Of a stretch of DNA of 64,000 nt, positions 9,758-18,838 are shown in pieces. Every line of letters starts with the position of its first letter. Position 1 is the stretch's first letter. The translations under genes and the position numbers were made by a program. The notes below the pieces were generated by a model, which had not been told where the DNA came from, did no database searches, and saw only the letters and a list, made by a program, of their open reading frames with translations. The stretch is from Pseudoneobacillus rhizosphaerae. Lineage in GTDB: Bacteria; Bacillota; Bacilli; Bacillales; Cytobacillaceae. The stretch spans positions 1 to 64,000 of the forward strand of contig NZ_CAKJTG010000002.1 of assembly GCF_917563885.1 (NCBI RefSeq). Direction: 5' to 3'.

Positions 9758-10859
9758 ATATATTCTCCAACTGTATAATTGTTGAATAAACATCAAAACC
9801 TTTTGCAATCATCTCTTGGGATCTATCTCTTCTTTCATTGTTTAAACAGTCAAACAATTTACCGGCCCAAACTTCTGCTTTTTCTTCTAATGGCAAAAAG
9901 GTTATAAGATTTGTTGCTTTTACTTTTGAGGTAACTCTATCTGATACTAAGCTATGAACACCTGAAGCTTGTGCTTCTATTAAGGTCACTGGTAAACCTT
10001 CAAAATGAGAAGGAAATACAATTATATCCAAGGCTTGCAATAAATCAGGAACGTCAGTTCTCATCCCGGTTACTATGACATTTTCCTCTAAACCTAATTC
10101 CTTACTTTTATTTTCAATTGTTGCTCGTAATTCGCCATCACCAACTAGTAATAAAATTGATTCCCTATTTAATTTATGAATATGGAAGAAGACATCTAAT
10201 AAAAAGTCATGGTTCTTAACAGCAGTAAGTCTCCCAACATGTCCAACGACAAGTGCGTTCTCTATTCCAATTTTTTGGCGCATTATTTTTCTTTTTTCTT
10301 TATTAAATACATAATCTTTAATGTTAATTCCATTGTTAACTAATATCCCTTTTTCTTTAAATAACTTCTCACCGTATAAATAAGAACCTGCTTCAGTACC
10401 ACATGCTATTAAGGACGTAGAATATTTAACAATTAACTTTTTCATTAAGTATGCATAAACTTTATAAAGAAAATTCTTTTTTCCCATTATATTAGTACTG
10501 TGGGAATGCGATATTCTCTTTTTAATATTTGAATCGTAAGCAACTTTTAATGTTAATCCATTATTTAATAATGTATGTGAATGAACTACATCATACTTTC
10601 CATCAATTAATATTTTCTTTAAGTTCTTATAATAATTTACATATCCTTTATTTGGTGGATCCAAATGTATTACTTTTGATCCTAAACTTATTGCTTCTTT
10701 CTCATATTCACCTATATCTTCAGTAAAGACCAAATAATCACACTGAAACCTACTTCTATCTATATACCTTGAAAAATTCATGGCTATATTTTCAGCTCCA
10801 CCTATATGCAGTGAACCTATAACTTGTAGAATTTTAAATTTTTTTTCCATCTTCATCAT
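9747..10859 (-). CDS. GT-B glycosyltransferase family 4 (EpsF-like)
   Basis: 370 residues. The N-terminal domain has VIGSLHIGGAENIAMN, the acceptor-side glycine loop of EpsF-like enzymes, and HSHTLLNN. The C-terminal GT4 domain has HVGRLTAVKNHDFLL and the donor-binding EGLPVTLIEAQASG with the E-x7-E pattern. It probably adds one sugar to the undecaprenyl-linked repeat unit at the cytoplasmic face. It is a paralogue of the gene at 11852-12970, with the same order of motifs. It starts at ATG after AAAGGG. The 3' end overlaps the polymerase gene. Donor and linkage cannot be read from sequence. Confidence 0.88.
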   Translation of the reverse strand: MMKMEKKFKILQVIGSLHIGGAENIAMNFSRYIDRSRFQCDYLVFTEDIGEYEKEAISLGSKVIHLDPPNKGYVNYYKNLKKILIDGKYDVVHSHTLLNNGLTLKVAYDSNIKKRISHSHSTNIMGKKNFLYKVYAYLMKKLIVKYSTSLIACGTEAGSYLYGEKLFKEKGILVNNGINIKDYVFNKEKRKIMRQKIGIENALVVGHVGRLTAVKNHDFLLDVFFHIHKLNRESILLLVGDGELRATIENKSKELGLEENVIVTGMRTDVPDLLQALDIIVFPSHFEGLPVTLIEAQASGVHSLVSDRVTSKVKATNLITFLPLEEKAEVWAGKLFDCLNNERRDRSQEMIAKGFDVYSTIIQLENIYEE

Positions 10860-10956
10860 AATCCCTTTTAATATATTGTTTTTTAAATTCCCTCAATTAG
10901 GTTTCACTATATAATTTATCAACTTTTTTTGTTTAAACATAGTTATTAGTCAAATT

Positions 10957-11859
10957 TTATTTATATTTAACTTTCCAATATTTGTGTAAAAAATATCCAA
11001 AGGGTAGATTTAATATAATTAATATAGGGATTCCGCTATCCTTCATTAGGAATTTAATATTTTTTTTAGCAAAAAGGCCAAAACATATATATATCCAAAT
11101 ATCTTTTATTTTGGCAATCATAGAGAATTTATTTGAGGAAAAACTAAGTTTTGCATTTTCCATTCTACCCAAGGGACTTTTAATCCTAAGCTTTCTACCA
11201 GCCTTTGTTAGCCCATCTTCCATATATTCACACAAGTATATAATTCTATTAATAAATAACATATCATGAGAATTAGCTATCTTATTCCATACTACACTTT
11301 CCCCAATAAATTTTTCACCTTCAAATTCCGGAAAAGGATTATCTTTTAATAAGCGTGTTAACCAAATCTCTGCTTTATCACCATATATCTTTTTGTTTAT
11401 ACTTAAATTTATATAATTATCAATCAAATAATCTTCAGGATATTTGTCACCAACAACTTTACTTTCTGAATAACCTTTTAGAAAGCAAATTCCACTTAAA
11501 TTTAAATGTTTAATTCTTTCCCACTCTTCGGATATTTTTTCAATAGAATCATTTGTTAAGTAATCATCACTATCTACAATAAACGTTAAAATCGAATCTA
11601 TTTCCTTAATTCCTTTATTTAATGCTGTATGTTTTCCACCATTTGTTTTATAGATATAACTAATATTAAGATTATTTTCAGATATAAATTGATCTATTAA
11701 GTTTCTTGTATTATCAATACTACCATCATCAATAATTAACCATTTAAAATTCTTATTTGTTTGTTTAACTAGACTATTATAAAGTCTTTCTAATAAATAG
11801 CCTCTATTATAAGTAGGTGTTATAATTGTAATTAGTTTTTCTTGAGAATTATTAACCAT
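10957..11859 (-). CDS. Family 2 glycosyltransferase
   Basis: 300 residues with an N-terminal GT-A domain: TIITPTYNRGYLLERLYNSL, LIIDDGSIDNT, then the metal-binding VDSDDYL. The C-terminal region has a hydrophobic segment (KDSGIPILIILNLPFGYFL) that may peripherally anchor it to the membrane. The KTNGGKHTALNKG motif is typical of GT2 enzymes in capsule loci. Its start overlaps the end of the upstream GT4 gene by 8 bp, so it is coupled within the operon. It is one of four intact glycosyltransferases here. Sugar donor unknown. Confidence 0.87.
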   Translation of the reverse strand: MVNNSQEKLITIITPTYNRGYLLERLYNSLVKQTNKNFKWLIIDDGSIDNTRNLIDQFISENNLNISYIYKTNGGKHTALNKGIKEIDSILTFIVDSDDYLTNDSIEKISEEWERIKHLNLSGICFLKGYSESKVVGDKYPEDYLIDNYINLSINKKIYGDKAEIWLTRLLKDNPFPEFEGEKFIGESVVWNKIANSHDMLFINRIIYLCEYMEDGLTKAGRKLRIKSPLGRMENAKLSFSSNKFSMIAKIKDIWIYICFGLFAKKNIKFLMKDSGIPILIILNLPFGYFLHKYWKVKYK

Positions 11860-12970
11860 TTATATAGAACTCCTCTAACCAATTAGCTATTTCCTTAACA
11901 TCATAACCTGCATTTTTTATTTTTATCATTGTATCTCTTCTTCGGTAACCATTTTTGTATTTTAATATTTCTTCTGCCCAAAACTCAGCAGGCTTACTTA
12001 ATGAAATAGTTTCAATATTATCTGTAACTTTTACTGCTTCAGGAATTGTATCAGAAACAAATGTTTTCAACCCAGAAGCTTGGGCCTCTAAAGCTGCAAT
12101 ACCAAATCCCTCAAACTGTGATGGAAATACAAAAATATCCATTACTTGTAGTAAATCTGGAATATCATCCCTTATCCCCATAAAATAAACACAATTGGTC
12201 AAATTACTTTGTTTGACCTTTTCTTTAATATAATTGGTTAATATACCATCACCGATAAGGAGTAATTTCGAATTTTCATTATCTTTTTTTACTAGTTTAA
12301 AAGTTTCAATTAAGAATTCATGATTTTTGGGATATTCGAATCTTCCAACATGACCAATTACAAATGTTTTTTCATTAATATTTAAATTTTTACGTATTTT
12401 CTTCCTCGTTGAATTACTAAATGTATATTTTTCTAAACTTATTCCATTTGGAATTATTTTGAATTTTCTATTTGAAGTAACCCTTTTTCCAAATAACCAC
12501 TCACCAGCTTCTTTTGAACATGAAAAAAAGTAATCTGCTATATATCTTAAAGGATACTGTAAAATCTTTTTTATTATGGCATTAATACCTTTCCCACTAG
12601 AAATACTATGACTATGTGAAATAGTTACTAATCCAAATTTCCTAGCTATACTTAAAAAAATCGCAGCCGTACTTCTTATATGGGAGTGAATAATTGTATA
12701 TTGAGTATTGTTAGTTTTGAAAAAGTTTACCCATGCTAAATAATATGATTTTAGATTTAATAAAGAAAAATTCGGTACTCTAAAAATATTACCACCAAGT
12801 TCAAAAATTTCATCATCGTAATAACCTTTATCTTTAGTATGCACAATAAAGTCGAACTGTACCTTGGTTCTATCAATATTGCGGTAAATATTCATAATTA
12901 GTGTCTCTGCACCACCTGTATCCATTTTACCCATAACATGTAATATTCTTTTGGGTTTTTCAATACTCAT
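11852..12970 (-). CDS. GT-B glycosyltransferase family 4 (EpsF-like)
   Basis: 372 residues: HVMGKMDTGGAETLIMNIYR at the N-terminus, HSHIRSTAAIF, then the C-terminal GT4 domain with HVGRFEYPKNHEFLIE, MGIRDDIPDLLQ and FEGFGIAALEAQASG. It starts at ATG after AAGGAGATATTT. It is clearly paralogous to the GT4 at 9747-10859. A duplication followed by change of specificity is likely. It probably acts at the cytoplasmic membrane on the lipid-linked acceptor. Linkage and donor are not predictable. Confidence 0.88.
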   Translation of the reverse strand: MSIEKPKRILHVMGKMDTGGAETLIMNIYRNIDRTKVQFDFIVHTKDKGYYDDEIFELGGNIFRVPNFSLLNLKSYYLAWVNFFKTNNTQYTIIHSHIRSTAAIFLSIARKFGLVTISHSHSISSGKGINAIIKKILQYPLRYIADYFFSCSKEAGEWLFGKRVTSNRKFKIIPNGISLEKYTFSNSTRKKIRKNLNINEKTFVIGHVGRFEYPKNHEFLIETFKLVKKDNENSKLLLIGDGILTNYIKEKVKQSNLTNCVYFMGIRDDIPDLLQVMDIFVFPSQFEGFGIAALEAQASGLKTFVSDTIPEAVKVTDNIETISLSKPAEFWAEEILKYKNGYRRRDTMIKIKNAGYDVKEIANWLEEFYING

Positions 12971-13008
12971 AAATATCTCCTTCTAAAAAACTTATATTAT
13001 ATATACAC

Positions 13009-14091
13009 TTATCTCATAATCTCATCTAAATAAGCAGTAATTACTAGTTTTCTGTCAAATTCCTTTTCCACCTTTTTTCTACCTTCTAAGCCCATTTGCT
13101 TTTTTTCTAAATAATCCAATTCTATAAATTTCTCAATTTTATTAATTAAATCTTCACTGTTTTGTTGCTCGACGATGTAACCATTTACTCCATCATCTAT
13201 AATTTCACGACAGCCACTTCTATTAGTAGTAATTATTGGCCTACCACAACTTGCACTTTCTAATAGCACATTTGACATTCCTTCCGGATAATAAGTTGGA
13301 TGAATAGTACAATGGGAATTTCTATAAAACTTAATTACATCGTTTTGCATCCCGTGATACTCAATTATCTTCTTATCTTGTGCCTCTTTTAGTTTGTTTT
13401 CATAATTTTGCTCACAATAACCTAAAATATGAAAGACTGTATATGCATATTTATTTTTAATATATTCAGCAGCTTTCAAATACTGGTCGATTCCCTTTTC
13501 TTTCATAACACGTGAAACAAAAAGAAATTGAATTTTATTGTCGGGTGGATATTCTAACAAAGAAAAATAATCAAGGTTTACACCAGATCCGGGTATTAAT
13601 CTATATTTACCTCTTATAATATTCCTTTCTTTGAAAAAGTCTTGATTTTCTATATTTTGAAAAAAAATACACTTAGCTTTTTTTAAAGATATTTTATATA
13701 AAAATAGTGTTATCCTTTGTAATATTCCACCGTTTTCAACTGCAGTTCCTAAACCCGTAATATTAGAGATATAAGGTATATTATTAATACTACATGCCAT
13801 ACCACCAAATACATTCGGTTTTATGGTAAAGGTTAGAACTACATCTGGCTTAATTTTTTTTATTATAGTATTGTATTTCAATAATAATTTTAAATCAGCT
13901 ACTGGGTTAGTCCCTCTTCTACTAATTGGTGTCTCTATAAATTTACATCCTAACTCTGTTAGCTTTGAAATAAAATTTCCATTAGGCAATGAAACATAAA
14001 CTTCATTTGATTTAACTAATACCTCTATAAGTTCTTTTCTGAATTTATACAACCCTATATCATTATTAGCTAAGATTAGAATCCTTGCCAT
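13009..14091 (-). CDS. Family 4 glycosyltransferase (PglA/CapM-like)
   Basis: 360 residues. The N-terminus ILILANNDIGLYKFRKELIE, then LTFTIKPNVFGGMA, and the C-terminal GT4 motifs (VSRVMKEKGIDQYL, EGMSNVLLESASCGRPIITT) match the PglA/CapM type. These enzymes add the second sugar, often GalNAc, to undecaprenyl-PP-bacillosamine or a similar first sugar. That fits the PglC-like initiating transferase, the DegT aminotransferase and the 4,6-dehydratase in the same locus. ATG start with AGGGGTG upstream. The assignment to the second step is inferred from family and context. Confidence 0.85.
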   Translation of the reverse strand: MARILILANNDIGLYKFRKELIEVLVKSNEVYVSLPNGNFISKLTELGCKFIETPISRRGTNPVADLKLLLKYNTIIKKIKPDVVLTFTIKPNVFGGMACSINNIPYISNITGLGTAVENGGILQRITLFLYKISLKKAKCIFFQNIENQDFFKERNIIRGKYRLIPGSGVNLDYFSLLEYPPDNKIQFLFVSRVMKEKGIDQYLKAAEYIKNKYAYTVFHILGYCEQNYENKLKEAQDKKIIEYHGMQNDVIKFYRNSHCTIHPTYYPEGMSNVLLESASCGRPIITTNRSGCREIIDDGVNGYIVEQQNSEDLINKIEKFIELDYLEKKQMGLEGRKKVEKEFDRKLVITAYLDEIMR

Positions 14092-14150
14092 CTTTCTACA
14101 CCCCTAGTAAGAACCCTTTAAAAAGAAGTTCAAAATTTTTTTTAAAGTTA

Positions 14151-14834
14151 TTACTCAACCAATTCTTTAATAACTAACTTCAGTTCAGTTAATGTATAGA
14201 TAGAATAGTTTTCTATGATGTTGTTTAAATACATTCTATTTCCATAAACACCATTTCGGTTAATTCTTACTGTTTTTATGGGATAGATGCTACTAATAAA
14301 AAAATCTTTTTCTGGATTATCACCAACATATATCATTTCACTAAAGTCAACTTCTAATTTTTCCTTCATTAATTTATAAGATTTAGGATGTGGTTTCCAA
14401 TATTCCCTACCCAACTGATCAGTAATGATTATTTCATCAAAATAATCATATGCTTTAATAGCCATTAATTTTTGACGTTGAGAATTTGCATAGCCATCTG
14501 TAATAATACCTATTTTTATTTTTCTGTCTTTTAAGTATTCTAAACATGATAAAACATCATTAAAGTAACTAATAGTTGGTACATGATCACGATATTGATT
14601 TACAAGTTCGACTATATCCTTTTTTGTATAATTAAATCCTAATTTATCATGAACCCTATTAAAAACATTATTTGAACTTTCATTAAATAAATCCATTAAT
14701 AGCTGAAAGAGTTCTTGATCATTTTTTTTGAATTTATCGCTAAAAGATTGGGCTATATGCTGAAACCCACTCTCTATATATTGTTTTTCAGAAATCAATG
14801 TATCATCTAAGTCAAATATAACTGCTTTCACCAT
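14151..14834 (-). CDS. HAD-superfamily hydrolase
   Basis: 227 residues. Motif I FDLDDTLISEK at residues 7-17 holds the nucleophilic aspartate and the acid-base aspartate. Motif II is IGIITDGYAN, and motif IV is YVGDNPEKD near residue 170. The alpha-helical cap between them is of the phosphoglycolate phosphatase/haloacid dehalogenase type. It overlaps the ATP-grasp gene by 7 bp, so the two are probably coupled and may act on linked substrates. It may be a phosphatase for a sugar phosphate or a product of the ATP-grasp reaction. The substrate is unknown. Confidence 0.85.
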   Translation of the reverse strand: MVKAVIFDLDDTLISEKQYIESGFQHIAQSFSDKFKKNDQELFQLLMDLFNESSNNVFNRVHDKLGFNYTKKDIVELVNQYRDHVPTISYFNDVLSCLEYLKDRKIKIGIITDGYANSQRQKLMAIKAYDYFDEIIITDQLGREYWKPHPKSYKLMKEKLEVDFSEMIYVGDNPEKDFFISSIYPIKTVRINRNGVYGNRMYLNNIIENYSIYTLTELKLVIKELVE

Positions 14835-15814
14835 TTAATTAACTCCAAATTCTCATCTACACAAACACTACTATCAAATCTTAAAAACGTAACATTATCT
14901 TTAAAATTCTCGTTATATTCAAGTTTTTGACCCATCAGTAATCGAAATAGATTTGCACATGAATCAGCTCCACTTTGGATACTCATTGGTGCACCACCAC
15001 CAAATCTAGGATTCACCTCAATATACTCAATGCCTTTTCTAGTCTTCATAAGTTGAACAGTAATATGACCAATTGGTTTTAATTTCTTCATTAATTTAGA
15101 TACATCTTCAATAATCTCTCTATCCCTAATAATTCGTCCCTTAGAAATTTCTCCACTTCGAGTTGCTAATCTTAGGCGAGGAACAATCGTGATAATTGTA
15201 CTATCAAAATCTAAAAATACATCGACCGTATATTCTTCTCCTTCCATAAAATCTTGGATTATAGGATCACTTATTAAACTATTATATATTTTCAACTCAT
15301 TATAATTATTTACTTTAAATGTATTAATACTAGAACTTCCCGACTTTGGTTTAATAAATAATGGAAACTCCATATCCCTGTTATTCAATATTTCTTCAAT
15401 TGTATACATTTTAGGAATTCCAAAATTGTTTTCCTCCATGAAAAGTTGAGTATTGATTTTGTCTCGACAAATTTCAATAACTCTAGTATCAGAAATTAAT
15501 AATTTGCAATTAGAATTTGCTTCAATAAATTCTTTGTTTTTTGCGAGTAATAATAAGTCGGTATCTATTGTCGGTACCACTAAAGATATGTTTTCAATAT
15601 TACATATTTCAATTATTGCATTAATATATTCAGGGTCACTTATATGTGGCAACTTACAAGCTTTGTCAGCAAAGTATAGAGCAGGAGCAGTATCTGAGCA
15701 GTCTCCAGCCACAATGTTACTAATTAAATTTAACTTTCTTGCTGCATTTTTAAAACTTTCTACAAGTTCAACACGTCTTCCAGCACTCAATATCAGAATA
15801 TTTATCTCATTCAT
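14828..15814 (-). CDS. ATP-grasp ligase-like protein (CarB-like fold)
   Basis: 328 residues. An N-terminal pre-ATP-grasp Rossmann-like part (ILILSAGRRVELVESFK) is followed by an ATP-grasp domain. FPLFIKPKSGSSSIN carries the ATP-binding lysine, and QDFMEGEEYTVDVFLD and EVNPRFGGGAPMS give the Mg-binding end. Short CarB-like ATP-grasp proteins make amide or peptide bonds through an acyl phosphate. The gene sits between the PglC-like transferase (8-bp overlap) and the HAD phosphatase (7-bp overlap) in a run of overlapping genes. Attachment of an amino acid or other acyl group to an amino sugar is a reasonable but unproven idea. Confidence 0.8.
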   Translation of the reverse strand: MNEINILILSAGRRVELVESFKNAARKLNLISNIVAGDCSDTAPALYFADKACKLPHISDPEYINAIIEICNIENISLVVPTIDTDLLLLAKNKEFIEANSNCKLLISDTRVIEICRDKINTQLFMEENNFGIPKMYTIEEILNNRDMEFPLFIKPKSGSSSINTFKVNNYNELKIYNSLISDPIIQDFMEGEEYTVDVFLDFDSTIITIVPRLRLATRSGEISKGRIIRDREIIEDVSKLMKKLKPIGHITVQLMKTRKGIEYIEVNPRFGGGAPMSIQSGADSCANLFRLLMGQKLEYNENFKDNVTFLRFDSSVCVDENLELIKW

Positions 15815-16463
15815 CCGTTATCTCCACCTCATTACCTTTAAATAACTCCATTGTTGCAGCTATATCTGAGCTAATTCCTTCTCTAATAAAAACCTTCTTA
15901 ATAGTTAGGAAGATAATTTTCCAATCACCAAGAAAGCTAATATTATTCACATATTCAACATCCAGATTAAATTTTTGCACCCAACTTATTGCATTCCTAC
16001 CGTTTACCTGCGCAAGACCAGATAGCCCTGGTCTTACTTCATGTCGTCGTCTCTGATGTTCATTATATAATGGCAAGTACTGCTCTAATAAAGGTCTTGG
16101 TCCAATAATAGACATATCACCTTTTAAGATATTTAAAAGCTCAGGTAATTCATCAAGCGAAGTAGAACGTAAAAACTTACCGAATTTTGTAAGCCTAACA
16201 CTATCAGGAAGTAGTTCTCCATTCTCATCTTTTTCATCAGTCATCGTTCTGAACTTATACATCATAAAAATCTTTTCGTTAAGACCAGGTCTTCTTTGTT
16301 TAAACAACACTGGACTTCCTAGCTTTACTCTCACAAGCAGAGCAACTATAAGAAGAACTAGACTAAGGGCTAAAATGGCTATACAAGATAGCATGAAATC
16401 CATTGGCCTTTTTATAAATCTTCTATAGAAACCACTTTTAGAATATTTCATTACTTTAGCCAC
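15807..16463 (-). CDS. Initiating phosphoglycosyltransferase (PglC/EpsL-like)
   Basis: 218 residues of the small, monotopic bacterial sugar transferase family. A basic start (KRPMDFM) precedes one hydrophobic re-entrant helix at about 24-45. Then come KQRRPGLNEKIFMMYKFRTM, SLDELPELLNIL with the catalytic Asp-Glu pair, and GDMSIIGPRPLL. The family moves a sugar-1-phosphate to undecaprenyl phosphate. Size and motifs fit the PglC type rather than the large WbaP type. The start may be the GTG at 16463 or the ATG at 16451. The GTG overlaps the aminotransferase stop and follows AAAGGG closely. Confidence 0.9.
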   Translation of the reverse strand: MAKVMKYSKSGFYRRFIKRPMDFMLSCIAILALSLVLLIVALLVRVKLGSPVLFKQRRPGLNEKIFMMYKFRTMTDEKDENGELLPDSVRLTKFGKFLRSTSLDELPELLNILKGDMSIIGPRPLLEQYLPLYNEHQRRRHEVRPGLSGLAQVNGRNAISWVQKFNLDVEYVNNISFLGDWKIIFLTIKKVFIREGISSDIAATMELFKGNEVEITDE

Positions 16464-17566
16464 AACCCTTTAATAATATCAACAACCATCTTCAAATCTC
16501 CATCCGTCATCTTTGTATCAGAAGGTAAACATACACCATTTTCAAACAACTTCTCGGATACATCTCCACCTACATAGTCAAAATTTTTAAAGAACGGCTG
16601 CATATGCATAGGTTTCCATATTGGTCTAGATTCAATATTCACTGCTTCTAAGGCTTCCATAACATCAGTTGGCCGAACGATTCCAGTCAAAATCATAGAA
16701 CTCAACCAATAATTCGGCTCATTCCATTCATTGCTTGGCATGAACTCAATACCTTCAAGTCCACCTAATTCTCTCTTATAAAACTCAAATATATCATTCT
16801 TCTTCTCTACTCTTTGATCTAATATCTTAAGCTGTCCTCTACCAATTCCTGCAACAACATTACTCATCCGATAATTAAATCCTAATTCACTGTGTTGATA
16901 ATGCCTTGCTTGATCTCGACTTTGAGTAGCCCAAAATCTCGCCTTAGCAATTCTTTCTTCATTATTTGAAACAAGCATACCACCACCAGAAGTGGTAATG
17001 ATTTTGTTTCCATTAAAAGAGAATATCCCATAGTCACCAAAAGTGCCTGTATGTTTACCTTTATAATAGGTACCTAAAGATTCAGCTGCATCTTCAATTA
17101 ATACCACATTATACTTCTTACATAAATCTACAATCTTATCCATGTCTGCAGAAAGTCCGTATAAATGTACTACTATTACAGCCTTTACTTTCGGATACTT
17201 AATAAAAGCTTCCTCTAACGCTTTAGGACACATATTCCAAGTTTCATAATCACTATCAATAAAAACTGGAATAGCATTTTGATAGATAATTGGATTAGCT
17301 GTTGCTGAAAAGGTGAGTGTTGTACAGAAAACAATATCCCCTTCTCCAACTCCAGCTGCTTTAAGCGCCAAGTGAATGGCAGCTGTACCAGATGATAGTG
17401 CCGCAGCAGCTTTCGAACCAACTTTCTTAGCTAGTTCTTTTTCAAATCCATTTACGTTCTCTCCAAGAGGTGCGATCCAATTTGTATCAAAAGCTTCCTT
17501 CACATATTCCATTTCATAGCCCTCATCACTCATATGTGGTGATGAAAGAAAGATTCTTTCACTCAT
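16451..17566 (-). CDS. DegT/DnrJ/EryC1 sugar aminotransferase (EpsN/PglE-like)
   Basis: 371 residues, PLP-dependent. The N-terminal SPHMSDEGYEMEYVKEAFDT and the following segments match UDP-4-amino sugar aminotransferases. ALSSGTAAIHLAL binds the cofactor phosphate, EDAAESLGT holds the PLP-pairing aspartate, and SFNGNKIITTSGGGM carries the Schiff-base lysine. It would aminate the 4-keto-6-deoxy product of the dehydratase at 18839-20665. Its 3' end overlaps the PglC-like gene by 13 bp. ATG start with GGAAGGAAG upstream. Known relatives are EpsN and PglE. The exact hexosamine is not fixed by sequence. Confidence 0.9.
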   Translation of the reverse strand: MSERIFLSSPHMSDEGYEMEYVKEAFDTNWIAPLGENVNGFEKELAKKVGSKAAAALSSGTAAIHLALKAAGVGEGDIVFCTTLTFSATANPIIYQNAIPVFIDSDYETWNMCPKALEEAFIKYPKVKAVIVVHLYGLSADMDKIVDLCKKYNVVLIEDAAESLGTYYKGKHTGTFGDYGIFSFNGNKIITTSGGGMLVSNNEERIAKARFWATQSRDQARHYQHSELGFNYRMSNVVAGIGRGQLKILDQRVEKKNDIFEFYKRELGGLEGIEFMPSNEWNEPNYWLSSMILTGIVRPTDVMEALEAVNIESRPIWKPMHMQPFFKNFDYVGGDVSEKLFENGVCLPSDTKMTDGDLKMVVDIIKGLWLK

Positions 17567-17805
17567 TGACCATAACTTCCTTCCACTATTAAGTATCTCT
17601 ATAAGAAAATATTATTTAGTCACTTAGTACTTAATTGGAACTTCTATAAATTCCAACTAACTACTAATCAACTAACACTTATTTATCCTAGAGATTAGAT
17701 TTATTACTCTTGCTATTATTGAAATATATTTGAACATAGCTTTTACATTAAGTTATCTAACTTAAGAGATCTAAATTCAAATTCTTAATCAACTCACAAA
17801 ACTAT

Positions 17806-17842
17806 AGCTCCTAACCATGTAATACTCAAATGAATAGGAGCT
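17806..17842 (-). terminator. Possible terminator downstream of galU
   Basis: An 8-bp inverted repeat AGCTCCTA/TAGGAGCT with a 21-nt loop lies just past the galU stop. Its T-run is short on either strand, so it is a weak candidate. The rest of the 300-bp gap up to 17867 shows no gene. Confidence 0.4.
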
Positions 17843-17867
17843 TTATTTTTGTAATTTTATCTAATTC

Positions 17868-18761
17868 CTAAGCTTTAATTACTTGTGCAGAATTACTTTG
17901 AACAATTTGCTTTAAATATTCCAGTAGTTCAACATTAATCTCCTCATTCTGCAAAGCAAACTCAATCGTAGTCTTCACAAACCCCAACTTCTCCCCAACA
18001 TCATATCGCTTACCCTCAAAATCATAAGCAAACACCCGTTGAATCTGATTCAACTTCTGAATAGCATCTGTCAACTGAATCTCTCCACCAGCACCCTTTT
18101 CCTGCTGATCCAAAAACATAAATATCTCAGGAGTAAGAATATACCTACCCATAATAGCAAGATTAGAAGGAGCAGTTCCCGGAGCAGGCTTCTCCACAAA
18201 ATTCTCAACCTGATATCGACGTTCATCTTGAACCGAAGGTTCAACAATCCCATAACGATGAGTCTCCTCATCGGGCACACTTTGAACCCCAATAACAGAA
18301 GATAGAGTTTCTTCATACTGATTAATCAATTGCTTCAAACAAGGAGTATCACTCTGAACAATATCATCCCCTAAAAGCACAGCAAATGGCTCATCACCAA
18401 TAAAATTCCGTGCACACCAAACCGCATGTCCTAATCCTTTTGGCTCTTTTTGTCGGATATAATGAATGTCCGCGAGATTAGTTGAATAACGAACCTTTTC
18501 AAGCAATTCAAACTTTCCCTTATCCATTAAATTTTGTTCAAGCTCATGAGCAAAATCAAAATGATCCTCAATTGAACGTTTCCCTTTACCAGTAACAATA
18601 ATAATATCCTCAATACCAGAAGCAATTGCCTCTTCAACGATATATTGGATAGTCGGTTTATCAACAATTGGTAACATTTCTTTAGGCATAGCTTTCGTAG
18701 CAGGTAAAAACCTCGTACCTAATCCAGCTGCCGGAATAATAGCTTTACGTACTTTTTTCAA
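17868..18761 (-). CDS. galU: UTP-glucose-1-phosphate uridylyltransferase
   Basis: About 297 residues, matching GtaB/GalU end to end. The N-terminal nucleotidyltransferase signature [18 protein letters not shown] is followed by [20 protein letters not shown] and a C-terminal oligomerisation tail. It makes UDP-glucose, which feeds the UDP-glucose dehydrogenase of this locus. The frame opens at a GTG at 18782, but GAGGGG followed six bases later by TTG at 18761 gives the family's usual [14 protein letters not shown]-terminus, so TTG is chosen. Bacillus normally has another gtaB elsewhere, so this copy may be dedicated to the cluster. Confidence 0.93.
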   Translation of the reverse strand: MKKVRKAIIPAAGLGTRFLPATKAMPKEMLPIVDKPTIQYIVEEAIASGIEDIIIVTGKGKRSIEDHFDFAHELEQNLMDKGKFELLEKVRYSTNLADIHYIRQKEPKGLGHAVWCARNFIGDEPFAVLLGDDIVQSDTPCLKQLINQYEETLSSVIGVQSVPDEETHRYGIVEPSVQDERRYQVENFVEKPAPGTAPSNLAIMGRYILTPEIFMFLDQQEKGAGGEIQLTDAIQKLNQIQRVFAYDFEGKRYDVGEKLGFVKTTIEFALQNEEINVELLEYLKQIVQSNSAQVIKA

Positions 18762-18838
18762 TCTAATCCCCTCTTTACTCACGAAATTAATAAGACCTTA
18801 AAAACCGATGGTTTTTTATCAATAATTACACAAAAATA

